Shown one piece after another: positions 1-12,800 of a DNA stretch of 64,000 bases (position 1 is its first letter; the number at the start of each line of letters is the position of its first letter). Made by a program: the position numbers and the translations under genes. The stretch comes from Acorus gramineus (lineage: Eukaryota > Streptophyta > Magnoliopsida > Acorales > Acoraceae), in contig CM060848.1 in the NCBI GenBank assembly GCA_030737835.1, positions 7,772,063-7,836,062 of the forward strand. The letters run 5' to 3'. Below the pieces are notes generated by a model, which worked only from the letters and a program-made list of their open reading frames with translations, did no database searches and was not told the origin of the DNA.

Positions 1-1559
1 ACTCCCCGGCGATGTCTGACCTGACAAAGGGCTTCCGTCCGGTACCTTCGATGTGTTCGGACAGTACTGGTAGTTGGAGTGGACTAGGTCGAGGCTACGA
101 GGGTGGGAAAGGGCTACCGGTGGACCAAGGGTGAATAGCAGTCTAGTCAGTCCCAAAAGGCCCATGTCACCCTCTAAAGGGTGAGGGTGAGGGTGGGGTG
201 GGTCGGCGATGTTACGACCCACTAGCTTGTGTAGTTACTCCCGTTTAGGGACTATGACTACTTTAAGGTTAATATGAGTGTGTTGGTTGTTGTTATGCAT
301 GTGTGTGATATCTCGATAAGCGAGTATCGAGAGTGGTTGTTTTCCTTTGGGTTTCGCTTTGCGAACATGGGATCTTTCTCCCCTTCGTTGGATCCGATGT
401 AGGAACTCCCCGGTGTTGGTTGTACCTAACAGAGGGCTCCTGTCCGTAGGTACCTCTGATGTGTCGGACAGTACGGATGGTGGGAGTGGACTAGGTGGAG
501 GCCACGAGGGTGGGAAAGGGCTACTGGTGGACCAAGGGTGTAGAGCGGTGAGTTGAGGAGATCGGGTTGTAGATACTACCCGGGAGAGGGTTAATGAATG
601 ATGTCGCGAGCGTGGAAATCGTTCTCCCCTTCGTTGGATCCGATGTAGGAACTCCCCGGCGTTGGCTATACCTGTCAGAGGACTAGGTGGAGGCCACGAG
701 GGTGGGAGAGGCTACCGGTGGACCAGGGGTGTAGAGCAGTCTAAGTCTCTTCCCAAAGTCCCAAGATGTCTCCTTTCAGGAGTGAGGGTGTGGATGAGGC
801 GAAGACACGTCGCCTCGTGACCCATTCGTTGTTCGACCGTTCCCATAGTTGTTGGGTCCGGTCTCGTGATCGATGTTGAAGGACATCGTTGGGCGATTGT
901 CTAGATGTAGATGATCCAGTAGTGTTGAGTAGACCAGTAAATCCGGGTCTCTTCGACCGACGGTATGGTCTCTCCCCATAAGTCCCAAAAGACTCCCTCC
1001 AGGAGTGAGGGTGGGGGTGAGGTTGGTCGCGCCGCCGGGTGACCCAGTTATCCATTGGGTTTCTACCCATGTTTTTCCTTGAAAAAGGGAATTGATTATG
1101 TATTGAACTGTAGATTGGTGATTGGTTTCCGGCCACTCACTGAGCTTGTAGCTCACCCCTCGCATACTGTTTCTTTTCAAGGGCAGTGTTGGGCATGGAG
1201 CTGGAGCTTTCCTGTGGCGTGGTCTTATGGGTGTGGAGCGTTCTGCCGGCGGGTGGCGAGTGCGAGGCTGTCAGCATTCCTAGAGTCATTTTATGCTTTG
1301 TAAATCGTGCATGTGGCACAGGTTGTATTTTCTTTGGTCTAGACTTGGCTTTCACAGGACATTGATTGTGTATTCGGGTCTGTAATAATGTTTTTTATTT
1401 ATAGACATTGTTATATATTATGCTTCCGCTTTTCAGTCAGTTATCATTATCTTGCTTTGTCGCCTTGTGTATTGTTGTTGGTGTCCTTATTGACCTCAGG
1501 TATTGATAGCTGATATTATATTAATTTTGCCACGTCTCGGGGACGCCTGGGGCGTGACA
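1..1559 (+). mobile_element. 3' part of a plus-sense family A gypsy LTR
   Basis: This stretch matches the last part of the complete family A LTR at 9844-13439 in the same orientation: both carry the gcgaacatgg segment, the modules of repeated ggtgag, and the final block that ends in gtgaca. The LTR ends at 1559 and is cut on the left by the window edge. Immediately after it the sequence switches to the opposite orientation inside the 3' LTR of E1, so this copy appears to have inserted into E1. No coding capacity is seen; the short open frames here are shadows of simple GGGTGA repeats. Confidence 0.7.
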
Positions 1560-4500
1560 ACATCGATACGTAACCGGACCCAACAACTATGGGAACAGAC
1601 GAAAACGAATGGGTCACACGGCGACGTGACTTCATCTCATCCTCACCCTCACCCTCACCCTCACCCCTAAGGGTGACACAGGACTGTTGGAAGAAAACCT
1701 TTTGTTCTACACCCTTCGTCATCCGATAGCCCTCTCCCGAGTAGCCTCTACCTTGTATACTCCCATGATCAATACATCTACCGAACGCATTGGTAGTACC
1801 TACAGGTGGGAGAGCCCTCTGTCAGGACAGCTTTAACGTTAGGTAGCTTCAACGCAGATCCGAAGAAGGGGAGAACAATTCCACGCTCGCAATATCATCC
1901 GGTAGCCCTCTCCCACGTAGCCTCTACCTGTCGGCCTTCCACGATCGGTACATCAGCCAGATGTGTACCTCGATACGCATCGGTAGCACCTATAAGTGGT
2001 GGCACCCAAACAGGACAGCTTCGAAGCTGGGGTGTTTTGACGCACGACGATGTCAGGGGAAGCACCCCACGTTTGCAAAGCGAACCCTATGGGAAAGTCA
2101 ACTATGCTCGATAATCACATATCGATGATATCGGATACTCTTGTACTCCCACACAGGTGCGTCGCTCGGACGCGAGGGGTTACCTCTGCTCTCATGCAGA
2201 AATAAGCCCAAGGCATATAACCCAACAGGCGGTTCATATACGCGCCTAGCACGGGTAGGCCTAACTTAATGCCATTGCCACCGGTTTAACAATACCGATA
2301 CAACAAATGAATTCTCCCGAATTCCATTCAAGTGCATCTCACGGATGCAGGGTGGCGATTCATCGCTCGCGCTCTAACTAATGAGGTACATCCCGACAGC
2401 GGGTCGTACCCATGCCTATTTCAGATAGACCTAATTAGTTTTAACATGCGCATATATATATTACAGGAGAATTATATCTTAGTTATGTGCATGAACCATA
2501 TGCACGATCACCTAATAATTGACTATAAGGGTGTCCCTTAACATGGATTTACATCATAAACAATAAATCATGCAACATACATGTCATGCATGGCTAAATA
2601 ATATGCATACAAGCGTGCAAGCATATAAGCATACCTCATACAAGCATACTAGCATACAAGCATACCTCATGCAGCATATAAGCATACAAGGTATACCCTA
2701 AAATGCGTTGGATATCACCAACTTAAAAGGGAAGGGTCAAGCGCGATCTCGCGCACTAACAGGTGCATGCCAATATTCCAAACGAACCTGAGTCGAGTAG
2801 GAAATCGCATCTACTTACTCAGTTCGTACATAGGGAGAGGGCGAGAGAGAGCTCATCATCTCTTGAAGTTGGTCATAGCTTTGCCCCATTGGCATGAGCG
2901 CAACAACTACACCATGCCCTCAAGTCTTATCACAAGGGAATATTAGGCATGTGCTCGTTATTAACTCAGACTTAATTATGTTGGATATTCTAATTAATAT
3001 GGTAGTATTACTCATAGGGACTACCTAAGGCATGCTTATTCTATACATTCATGAAAACACACATCACACATGCCCATACATGAAGGGCGCATGCATACAT
3101 AATAATTCACACATGAATATGATACATAGGCAAGTATATGGTAGAAAAGGGGGTTCTACGCAATATACGAGCTATACAGGTGTAGCATGCAAATATCTAG
3201 CATATTTAGGGTGCAAAGAAGCCCCATGGATGTGCGATGCACGACTACGTACATCAAGCGCATCCTGAAGGGTTGGATCGAACCACTCACTGCAACCCGA
3301 GACCTCGCGCATCCCATCCGACGAGATCTGCAAGGTAAGGGCATCAGAATGGTGAGTATAGCCACATTAAAACACTTAGAATATAACTAGAAATGCCAAA
3401 GATTTAGACATATTGGCTCGCACACATGCAAGTACGCACGTACGCACGCATGTCCGAGTGCCCCGGCACCTACCTGAGCCCTCGGGCAGCCACATGCGTG
3501 GCCCTGCATGCGTGCGCGCGCACTGGCGCCTTGCCGCATGCCCAGGCGCGCCCAGACTGGTTGCCCCGCGCCCGCGCATGCTCGCACGCAGCGCGCACAA
3601 CTGGGGCTCACCGCGCGCGCTGCCAGTGCCCGCGCAAACCTGCGCGCTCGCTCCGAGTGCACCCGCGCGCACTCGCCCGCCTGCGCCCCTTTACGCGCGC
3701 GCATGAGCGTGAACAGACCCACAAGCGCCTCCAACCAACTTTAACCCCTCCCCCGCACTCCTCACTCATCCTAACCCATTCATCTATAATGCATGACCTC
3801 CCTAACTCCCAAACATGCATAAAAACAATTTAAAGAAGAGGGAAGACTTACCAAAAGAGAGGGGGAAGGGAAGGGGGAGATGCATGGGCTCGCAAGCTCC
3901 TTGACAACCTCGACCACTACCACTACTGCCACCACCTCCATCCTTGCTTCTCTTCTTCATGCCTGAACCAAAGGGGAGAGGAAACCATTAGAGGGGCTAG
4001 GGGAGGTGGAGAGGGAGAAGACAACAACAACAACAACAAAATCACACACACAAACCTTGATCACTTCCTCTTCTTGCTCCTCCATTTTTTCCTTCACCTC
4101 CTTCTTTGTGGCATTTAATCAAACACTTGGGGGGGGGAGGGGGGCACATAAAAGAGGGAGAGAGGTCCACGTGAGAGAGCTTCAAAGCTCACTTGGGGGG
4201 AGGGTGAGTGAAGTGGAAAAAAGGGGGGTAAACCTAACCTAAACTCACCCTCTCACACTCAAAATAACCAAAGGGTTACTTAGCTATTAAGCAAGGGGGG
4301 GGGGGGTAAGGTTACCAAAGGTGACCATATTCACCAAAATATCTAACACTATTCGACCAACCAAACCAGGAACTCTCAAAACCCGGATACGGTTCGGAAC
4401 TGCATATTTTTCAAAACGTTACCGGAATTCGATGAAATTTTTATGGGTAGTACAAAACGGTACTAGGACCCATAATATGTAGTTAGATTTTCAATCAGAG

Positions 4501-4588
4501 TACTCCAACTCCCGCAGGTGGCTAAAAGCCAAAATTTTAGCGACTCCGATCGAAAAAAAATAAGGCTCCAAATGACAAAGGCATAACA
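1560..4588 (-). repeat. E1 3' LTR (incomplete)
   Basis: Read on the minus strand the LTR starts with TGTTATGCC at 4588, directly after the polypurine tract. From about 1920 to 3410 it matches the 5' LTR at a constant offset of 6280 bases with only scattered single-base differences. It contains a stretch of repeated GCATA words near 2605-2690, a CpG-rich patch at 3420-3710 and a homopurine/G-run zone at 4000-4310. Its terminal part of roughly 690 bases, present in the other LTR at 7339-8023, is missing here because a plus-sense LTR ends at 1559. Confidence 0.75.
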
Positions 4589-4604
4589 TTCTCCCCCCCT
4601 TAGG
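4589..4604 (-). other. E1 polypurine tract
   Basis: On the minus strand a run of seven G flanked by A lies between the end of pol and the TGTTATG start of the 3' LTR. This is the position and composition expected of the primer for plus-strand DNA synthesis in Ty3/gypsy elements. Confidence 0.7.
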
Positions 4605-4708
4605 AAATTTAGTCCTCGAAATTTAAGGAAACCCAAAGGGAATACTGAATATAGCAAGTATCACGCATAGACCTTTTGCTCCCAAGTGGTCTATGCACCA
4701 GACTGGAG

Positions 4709-5143
4709 CTACCGACACATTGTAATCAAAGAAACGGTTTTAGCGTGGAGCATCTTCTCATGTTGGTCCTTGCCCTCGATCCACTGCTCAATGAATGACA
4801 AATCCAGATTGAGGGTGAGGCAGTCAAACGGAATGACATGAGCAGGATCGTGGACATAACGCCTCAGCTTCGAGACAAGGATGACGTCGTGGGCATGAGC
4901 CAGCTGTGGGGGAAAGGCTACATGACAAGCCACCTCCCCAATCCACTCAAGGACGAGAACCGGTTCGATGAAGGGCTGACTCAGCTTGCCCCGAACGTCG
5001 AAACAGAGGATGCCCTTAAATTGGGACACCTTCAAGAAAACATGGTTGCCAAACCCAAAGGTAAGCTCCTGGCGATGATGACCTGCGTAGCCCTTCCGTC
5101 GGTTCCGGGAGGTGCGGATGCACACACGAACCAACCTGGCCAC
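4709..5143 (-). pseudogene. E1 pol: integrase C-terminal region
   Basis: The minus-strand frame encodes a recognisable gypsy integrase C-terminal part: GNHVFLKVSQFKG, RGKLSQPFIEP, LAHAHDVILVSKLRRY and DPAHVIPFD, corresponding to the family pattern GDHVFLKVSPxKG, GKLSPRFIGP, HNVFHVSMLRKY and DPxHVIxFEPL. It is open for 144 codons but cut off from the catalytic core by frameshifts. No chromodomain is obvious between here and the polypurine tract. It lies just upstream of the tract, where pol normally ends. Confidence 0.75.
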
Positions 5144-5239
5144 CGCAAGGTCAAATAAATAACTTATAGCCCCTCCTACTTGCGCTCTTCAATCGTCCCA
5201 ACACGAGGGAGGTATAAAACTGCGCTCGTAGAGTGCCTT

Positions 5240-5782
5240 TTACGATACAGTCAGAATGCTCGAATGGCAGTTGTCTTGCAGGCATACCCCAACAAATAGG
5301 TGGTGCCTTACCCAACTGCCCTTACCATCGAGCATGCAGGCACTTAGCATGTCCTCCAAGGTCAGAATCGTCCTCATTGCTTGGCCATCCGTCGGCGGTG
5401 AAACGCTGTACTTAAGTGGAGGCTCGCGCCAAAGCCCGCCGAAGGCTTCGCCAGCACTCCGAAGTAACCCTGGCGTCTCAACCCGAAATAGCGCCGACCG
5501 GAGTGCAATGTAGACGAACAATCGCGAAGGCGAATACTCGCATCAAGGCGTCCAAAGACTCAGTCAGTCAGATAGGAAGGAAAACGCGGACTTCGTCAGT
5601 CGGTCAATGATCACCCAGATGGCATCGCGACCCAAACGTGACTTTAGCGAGCCCGCAATAATCCATGATAACCCACTCCCACATCCACTGAGGAAACTTG
5701 ATGGACTGACGCTTTCCAACGCGATGATGATTCTCAAACTTTGCCTGAGGGCATGCCATCCTGGGGAAACAAGGTCACCCAT
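5240..5782 (-). pseudogene. E1 pol: integrase core remnants
   Basis: Two minus-strand pieces in different frames fit a Ty3/gypsy integrase core. The first, ending near 5564, has GRDAIWVIIDRLTKSAFSF. The second, near 5521-5240, has PPTDGQAMRTILTLEDMLSAC and DGKGSWVRHH, corresponding to the HPQTDGQSERTIQTLEDMLRAC block. Frameshifts and substitutions separate them, so no working enzyme can be made. They sit between the RT scrap and the integrase C-terminus, in correct order. Confidence 0.7.
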
Positions 5783-5940
5783 ATCGCCTTTTCATCGCGC
5801 CACTAGCAATCTCAACGAAGACTACCTCAAAGTAGCCCACGGAGGCCCTATAAAACTTTTGAGGTCCACGAAGGCATCTGACGCATTCGTCAACCCCGGC
5901 AGCAGTACTTAAAGCTCGTAATGTCTGAAACGGTCATGAA

Positions 5941-6087
5941 GGCCATCAACGGAATGCCCGACTCTCGGATCTCCAATTTGAGGTACATTGCGCGAATATC
6001 GATCTAAGAGAAGACACTGGCTCCCAAAGCTTGGTCAAACAGATCATCGATTCGCGGCAAGGGTAATTGATCTTCAACCTCCACGGG
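5941..6087 (-). pseudogene. E1 pol: reverse transcriptase scrap
   Basis: The minus strand reads LPRIDDLFDQALGASVFS, then a stop, then IDIRAMYLKLEIRES. This is the Ty3/gypsy RT block LPRIDDLFDQLxGASVFSKIDLRSGYHQ, with the conserved Lys codon changed to TAG. The catalytic YxDD region, the remainder of RT and RNase H are not seen before integrase sequence begins at about 5782, implying an internal deletion. Confidence 0.7.
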
Positions 6088-6256
6088 GAGATCAAAACAA
6101 TTCTTTGAACGATTAAGTCCAGATACTGCTCCTCGAGCATGGCTGGCACTCATGATGACACTTACACGCTTGGTAAGCCGCTCAACCACACTTAATCCAC
6201 AAGACACGCAATAAGGGGTCGTCGAACCTCGACAATGCCTAAGCAACGTCATCTAT

Positions 6257-7169
6257 TTGATAGGGCAGTTGAGTCCCATCACGAACGTTAGCATCGCGTC
6301 TCCTCATTTGCGACCAATGTGGGGCAAAACGCGACAGTATCCACAACTGTGCTCCACATGCCACCACCGACAGGTCGCCCTACTACAACCATTGGAACTC
6401 CAGCATCGTGCACTCAATGGGCAGATTCATCACGGGGAGTCCACGCTCTCGACATCATCCGGTAGCACTCTCCCAGCGTGGCCTCTACCTGGCAGCCTCC
6501 CATGCCCACAATCTCTGCCATATGGGCGCACCAACAAGCATAGTATCTGAAAGCACCTCACAGGGCTCTGGCCTCAACCGGGCAGCTACAACGCACAATG
6601 ATATATCGAAGCGACTCCAGATGCCACTATGGAACCCGGTCCACAAGCGATCGCCCACCAAGCTGCAATAGGACGCACCCAATCCTGATCGTATGCATCA
6701 CCACTCGCTACAGCACCTTCCAAGTGAGAGGAAAAATCAATCATCAAATAGATGCTTCAAAGGTATTCCTTGACTGGGAAAAGAACCCCTTGGGAGGGCA
6801 CCATGAGGTCCTGATATAGGATATCCCGACAACCAAACAAGGAACACGGAGTACCCTAGCCCGGGTCTCAATGATGACCCCCGCAAGGCCTCTTAATCCT
6901 GAGTAGGAAGACTGGAAGAAGACATCACCCCTTAATGAGCAATATGCCACATCCTCAAAACTTGAAACTGGTGCTGTACGCAAACTCCATGGTTACCAGC
7001 AATACCGATGCACGGGAAAGAAGCTCCATTATCGAGACGCAATCCATACCTTAGAAATTGCAACCAATTCATCACTATCATACTACTGGGCTGGAATCTC
7101 CTACCCAAGCCTTAATCCCACAACAAGGGATCCAACAACTGACCCTATTCAGTTGACCCAGTCGACAAC
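6257..7169. other. E1 interior: LTR-like modules between gag start and RT
   Basis: Where the rest of gag, protease and early RT should be, the sequence resembles LTR sequence. Near 6430-6560 it resembles the tagcc-ctctccc segment of family A LTRs. Near 6770-6910 it matches family B modules including ccgacaaccaaacaaggaac and gagtaccctagcccgggtct. The latter block also occurs inside E2 at 21605-21760, with the same downstream words (gacatca). No gag or protease frame is readable here. Confidence 0.55.
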
Positions 7170-7223
7170 TTAAGGGTGGGTCCAGGGGTGGTCACGTCCA
7201 CGTCCACGGGTGCGAGGAGGCAT
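7170..7223 (-). pseudogene. E1 gag N-terminus (truncated)
   Basis: A minus-strand ATG at 7223 opens MPPRTRGRGRDHPW and stops after 17 codons. The related E2 element starts gag with MPPRRGRRGRG at the equivalent place, about 110 bases after the primer-binding site, so this is the decayed gag start of E1. Confidence 0.6.
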
Positions 7224-7320
7224 GTCAGCAACCTAAGATAAACTTCTAAAACAAGAGTACTCGGATGACAATCCTATGACTCATCATCTATACGACTAGA
7301 CTTAGGCTCTGACAGGACCA

Positions 7321-7333
7321 GGCTCTGATACCA
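7321..7333 (-). other. E1 primer-binding site (tRNA-iMet)
   Basis: The minus strand reads TGGTATCAGAGCC six bases after the end of the 5' LTR. This is the usual plant initiator-Met tRNA primer-binding site. It fixes both the orientation of the element and the boundary of the 5' LTR. Confidence 0.85.
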
Positions 7334-7338
7334 ACTTT

Positions 7339-9843
7339 TGTCACGTCCCAGGGCGGCCGTCCTCGAGACGTGGTGATATATATAGTATCAGCTATCAAGT
7401 ACAAGAGGTCAACAATGACTCCAATAAATAACACACAAGCTGGCAAAGCAATGATAACTGATAACACAACTGAAAAGCAAAAGCATAAAAATATCAATAG
7501 GACTGTAAACCAAAAATATCATTACAGACTCGAATACACAATCAATGTCCTGTGAAAGCCAAGTCTAGTCCAAATAAAATACACCCTGTGCCACATGCAC
7601 GATTTACAATACATAAAATGACTCTAGGACTGCTGACAGGCTCGTACTCGCCACCCACCGGACAGAACGTTCCACGCACATAAGACCACGCCACCGGGAA
7701 GCTCCAGCTCCACGCCCAACACTGCCCCTAAAAAGAAATAGTATGCGAGGGGTGAGCTACAAGCTCAGTGAGTGGCTGGAAACCAATCACCATTACAACA
7801 GTTTAATGATAAGGCAATTTCCTTTCAAGGAAAAACATTGGTGGAAACCCAATGGATAAATAGGTCATGCGACGGCGCGACCAACCTCACCCTCACCCTC
7901 ACTCCCGGAGGGAGACTCTTGGGGAGAGACCATACCGTTGGTCAAAGGGATGCGAAATTATTGGTCTACACCACACTATTGGATCATCTACATAGAGATA
8001 ACTGCTCAACGATGTCTTTGAACATCGATACGTAACCGGACCCAACAACTATGGGAACAGACGAAAACGAATGGGTCACGCGGCGACGTGACTTCATCTC
8101 ATCCTCACCCTCACCCTCACCCCTAAAGGTGACACAGGACTGTTGGAAGAAAAACTTTTGTTCTACACTCTTCGTCATCCGGTAGCCCTCTCCCGCGTAG
8201 CCTCTACCTGTCGGCCTTCCACGATCGGTACATCAGCCAGATGTGTACCTCGATACGCATCGGTAGCACCTATAAGTGGTGGCACCCAAACAGGACAGCT
8301 TCGACGCTGGGGTGTTTTGACGCACGACGATGTCAGGGGAAGCACCCCACGTTTGCAAAGCGAACCCTATGGGAAAGTCAACTACGCTCGATAATCACAT
8401 ATCGATGATATCGAATACTCTTGTACTCCCACACAGGTGCGTCGCTCGGACGCGAGGGGTTACCTCTGCTCTCATGCAGAAATAAGCCCAAGGCATATAA
8501 CCCAACAGGCGGTTCATATACGCGCCTAGCACGGGTAGGCCTAACTTAATGCCATTGCCACCGGTTTAACAATACCGATACAACAAATGAATTCTCCCGA
8601 ATTCCATTCAAGTGCATCTCACGGATGCAGGGTGGCGATTCATCGCTCGCGCTCTAACTAATGAGGTACATCCCGACAGCGGGTCGTACCCATGCCTATT
8701 TCAGATAGGCCTAATTAGTTTTAACATGCGCATATATATATTACAGGAGAATTATATCTTAGTTATGTGCATGAACCATATGCACGATCACCTAATAATT
8801 GACTATAAGGGTGTCCCTTAACATGGATTTACATCATAAACAATAAATCATGCAACATACATATCATGCATGGCTAAATAATATGCATACAAGCGTGCAA
8901 GCATATAAGCATACCTCATACAAGCATACTAGCATACAAGCATACCTCATGCAGCATATAAGCATACAAGGTATACCCTAAAATGCGTTGGATATCACCA
9001 ACTTAAAAGGGAAGGGTCAAGCGCGATCTCGCGCACTAACAGGTGCATGACAATATTCCAAACGAATCTGAGTCGAGTAGAAAATCGCATCTACTTACTC
9101 AGTTCGTACATAGGGAGAGGGCGAGAGAGAGCTCATCATCTCTTGAAGTTGGTCATAGCTTTGCCCCATTGGCATGAGCGCAACAACTACACCATGCCCT
9201 CAAGTCTTATCACAAGGGAATATTAGGCATGTGCTCGTTATTAACTCAGACTTAATTATGTTGGATATTCTAATTAATATGGTAGTATTACTCATAGGGA
9301 CTACCTAAGGCATGCTTATTCTATACATTCATGAAAACACACATCACACATGCCCATACATGAAGGGCGCCTGCATACATAATAATTCACACATGAATAT
9401 GATACGCAGGCAAGTATATGGTAGAAAATGGGGTTCTACTCAATATACTAGCTATAGAGGCCTAGCATGCAAATATCTAGCATATTTAGTGTGCAAAGAA
9501 GCCCCATGGATGCGCGATGCACGACTACGTGCATCGAGTGCATCCTGAAGGGTTGGATCGAACCACTCATCCCAACCCGAGACCTCGCGCATCCCATCCG
9601 ACGAGATCTGCAAGGTAAGGGCATCAGAATGGTGAGTATAGCCACATTAAAACACTTAGAATATAACTAGAAATGCTAAAGACTTAGACATGCACGCATA
9701 CGGGCTCGCACGCATGTGAGTACGCACGTACGCACGCATGTCCGAGTGCCCCGGCACCTACCTGAGCCCTCGGGCAGCCACATGCGTGGCCCTGCACGCG
9801 TGAGCGCGCACTGGCGCCCTGCCGCATGCCCAGGTGCACCCAA
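7339..9843 (-). repeat. E1 5' LTR (truncated)
   Basis: The LTR end, read on minus, is ...GGACGTGACA at 7339. Compared with the 3' LTR it contains the terminal 690 bases missing there, but lacks a 184-base segment (offset changes from 6464 to 6280 between about 1740 and 1920 of the 3' LTR) bounded by short direct repeats. It stops at 9843, where a plus-sense LTR begins; about 1 kb of the LTR start (compare 3540-4588) is absent. Confidence 0.75.
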
Positions 9844-12800
9844 TGTTATTCTTGTGTCATTTGGAGCCTTATTTTTTTTTTCGATCGGAGTCACTAAAAT
9901 TTTAACTTTTAGCCACCTACGGGAGTTGGAGTACTCTGATTGAAAATCTAACTGCATATTATGGGTCCTGGTACCGTTTTGTACTACCCATAAAAATTTC
10001 ATCGAATTTCGGTAACGTTTTAAAAAATATGCAGTTTCAATCCGTATCCGGGTTTTGAGAGTTCCTGGTTTGGGTGGGTCGAATAGTGTGAGATATTTTT
10101 GAGGATGTGGTAACTTTTGGTAACCTTACCACCCTTTGCTTAGTGGTGAAGCAACCTTTGGTTATTTTTGAGTGTTTAAGGGTGAGAATAGGCTTAAGTG
10201 CACCCCCTTTTTTCTCTCCTTCTCATCACCCCCCCCCCCAAAGTGAGGAAAAATATCTCTCTCTCTCTCTCACTCTCTCTCACTCACGTCTCCCTCTCCT
10301 TCTTATTTTTTCTGTGTGTGTGTGTGTTGTTATTGAAGGAAAAGATGAAAAAGAAGCATAAGAAAGAGTGAGAAAGGGTGAGTATGTGTTGTTTCTCTTC
10401 TCTCTATCCCCTTCTCATGCCCCTTTGCACCCCTGTTTTCTGCCATGAAGGGCTTGAGGAGATGCTGATGAGGTGGTGGTAGTGGTGGTGGTGGTTGAGG
10501 TGGTCATGGGTGTGTCGAGAACCCCGCATCTCCCCATTTCCCTCCCCCTGTTTTGGTAAGGCAACACTCTGTATTTTAAAGATCTCAGTGAATCTAGTAT
10601 TTAAACGCACATTTTTAGGATTATGTCTTCATATGATATGATCATCTATGTGTCTAGATGTCATATATGAAATTTGGAGTCATTATGATATCTGTGTTGT
10701 AAGTTAGAACCTGTTTTGCATGGCCTATACAGATTCACGTAGGAATTGATCTGTTTCAAGAAGTGACTTATTTCGGGCTTGTAGAGGAAAAATTAGGTTA
10801 TAATGTCTTCATGGATTATGATCCCAGCATGTTAGAGAATGTGTATGATTTATTTCATAATTTTAGGATGTGTATTTGGTGCTGTGGAGATCAATTAGTT
10901 GGGCTGGTTGCAGCAGGTTTAGCAGTTTTGCTCGATTGTGTGTCAAGAGGTTGTTATGCATGTTGTGGAAAGTATCACGAGTTAGGGTCTTCATGAAGTA
11001 GGCTTATATGAGTGTCAGGAGGTTCTATTATTTAATTGTGGATCATTGGTTGTGTTTTGCAGATCTCGTAGACCGGACGCGCGGCGATCCGGGTATCGGT
11101 GAGTGGTTTGATCCAACCCTTCGGGAAGCGTTGGATGCACGTAGTCGTGCGTCGCGCATCCGTTGGGCACCCTGACTATACTACTTAATTAGATAAGTAG
11201 TATGGTCATGTCTAACCCATTATATGCTAAGTATTTGCATGCTAGGTTAGTATAGCTTGTATATTGTGTAGAACCCCCCTTTTCTATCATATACTTGCCT
11301 ATGTATGTTTATGTGTGAACTATTATGTATGCATGCACCCTTCATGTATGGGCATGTGTGATGTGGGTTTTCATGAATGTATAGAATAAGCATGCCTTAG
11401 GTAGTCCCTATGAGTAATACTATCATATTAATTGGAATATCCAGCATGATTAAGTCTGGATTAATAACGAGCACATGTCTAATATTCCCTTGCGATAAGA
11501 CTCGAGGGCGTGGTGTAGTTGTTGCGCCAATGCGAATGGGGCAAAGCTATGACCAACTTCAAGAGATGATGATCTCTCTCTCGCCCTCTCCCTCTGCACG
11601 AACTGAGTAAGTAGATGCGATTTTCTATTAGACTCAGGTTCGTTTGGAATATTGTCATGCACCTGTTAGTGCGCGAGATCGCGCTTGACCCTTCCCTTTT
11701 AAGTTGGTGATATCCAACGCATGCTTAAGTTATGTCTTGTGTGCTTATATGATTAATGGCCATGTATGCATGTTTAAGTGGGCCATACCTTGTATGCATG
11801 TTGTATGATTTGTTATTTATGATGTAAATCCATGTTAGGGGTTACCCTTGTAGTCAATTATTAGATGATCGTGCATATGGTTCATGCACATAGCTATGAT
11901 ATGATTCTCCTGTTATATATACGCACATGTTAAAACTAATTAGGCCTATCTGAAGCCGGCGTGGGTACGACCCGCCGTTGGGATGTACCTCATTAGTTAG
12001 TGTGCGAGCGATGTAATCGCCCCTGCATCCGTGTGATGCACTTGAATGGAATTCAGGAGAATTCATTTGTTGTATCGGTTTTGTTAAACCGGTAGCTTTG
12101 GCATTAAGTTAGGCGATTATCGAGAGTAGTTGTTTTTCCATTGGGTTCGCTTTGCGAACATGGAGTGTTTCCTCCCAATGTCGTCTGTGTTGAAGCGGCC
12201 CGGGTTGTAGCTGTCCTGATAGAGGGCCCCCACCTGTAGGTACTATCGATGCATGCGGCAAGATGTACTGATCATGGGGGTATACCAGGTAGAGGCTACC
12301 CAGGAGAGGGCTAACGAATGATATTGTGAGCGTGAAATCGTTCTCCCCTTCGTTGGATCCGTGTAGGAACTCCCCGGCGTTGGAAAAGCTGTCCTGACAA
12401 AGGGCTCCCATCCGTAGGTACTACCGATGCGTTCGGGAACGTACTGATCGTGGGAGTATACCAGGTAGAGGCTACCCGGGAAAAGGGCTACCGGTGGACC
12501 AAGGGTGTCACCTCTAAAGGGTGAGGGTGAGGATGAGGTGAAGACACGTCGCCGCGTGACCCATTCGTTGTTCGTCCATTCCCATAGTTGTTGGGTCCGG
12601 TTGTGTATCGATGTTCAAAGACATCGTTGGGCAGTTATCTCGATGTAGATGATCTAGTAGGGTTGTGTAGACCAGTAATTTCGTGTGTCTTTGACCAACG
12701 GTGTGGTCTCTCCCCAAAAGTCCCAAGAGTCTCCCTCCGGGAGTGAGGGTGAGGGTGAGGTTGGCGATCCAGTAGTGTTGTGTAGACCAGTAATTCCATC

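Larger units (their letters stand above)
1560..9843 (-). mobile_element. E1: decayed Ty3/gypsy LTR retrotransposon, family A
   Basis: A minus-sense element with a 3' LTR (1560-4588), polypurine tract, short interior (4589-7338), iMet primer-binding site (7321-7333) and 5' LTR (7339-9843). Both LTRs are incomplete because other elements interrupt them. The interior keeps a gag start, a reverse transcriptase scrap and integrase pieces in the usual Ty3/gypsy order but lacks most of gag, protease and RNase H. The domain order RT then integrase, the MPPR gag start and long LTRs suggest the Del/Tekay chromovirus group; that lineage call is an inference. It cannot move on its own. Confidence 0.8.

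Noticed and set aside
1620-1670. Telomere-like CCCTCA repeats
   Set aside because: The plant telomere unit is CCCTAAA. These are short CCCTCA/CCCTCACC arrays confined to LTR modules.
2605-2690. Possible CRISPR-like array of GCATA words
   Set aside because: Spacing is irregular, there are no unique spacers, and it lies in both LTRs of a plant retrotransposon.
3376-3833. Overlapping open frames at 3376-3833
   Set aside because: A CpG-rich LTR patch of E1; the equivalent region of the other LTR (9676-9843) does not keep the frames.
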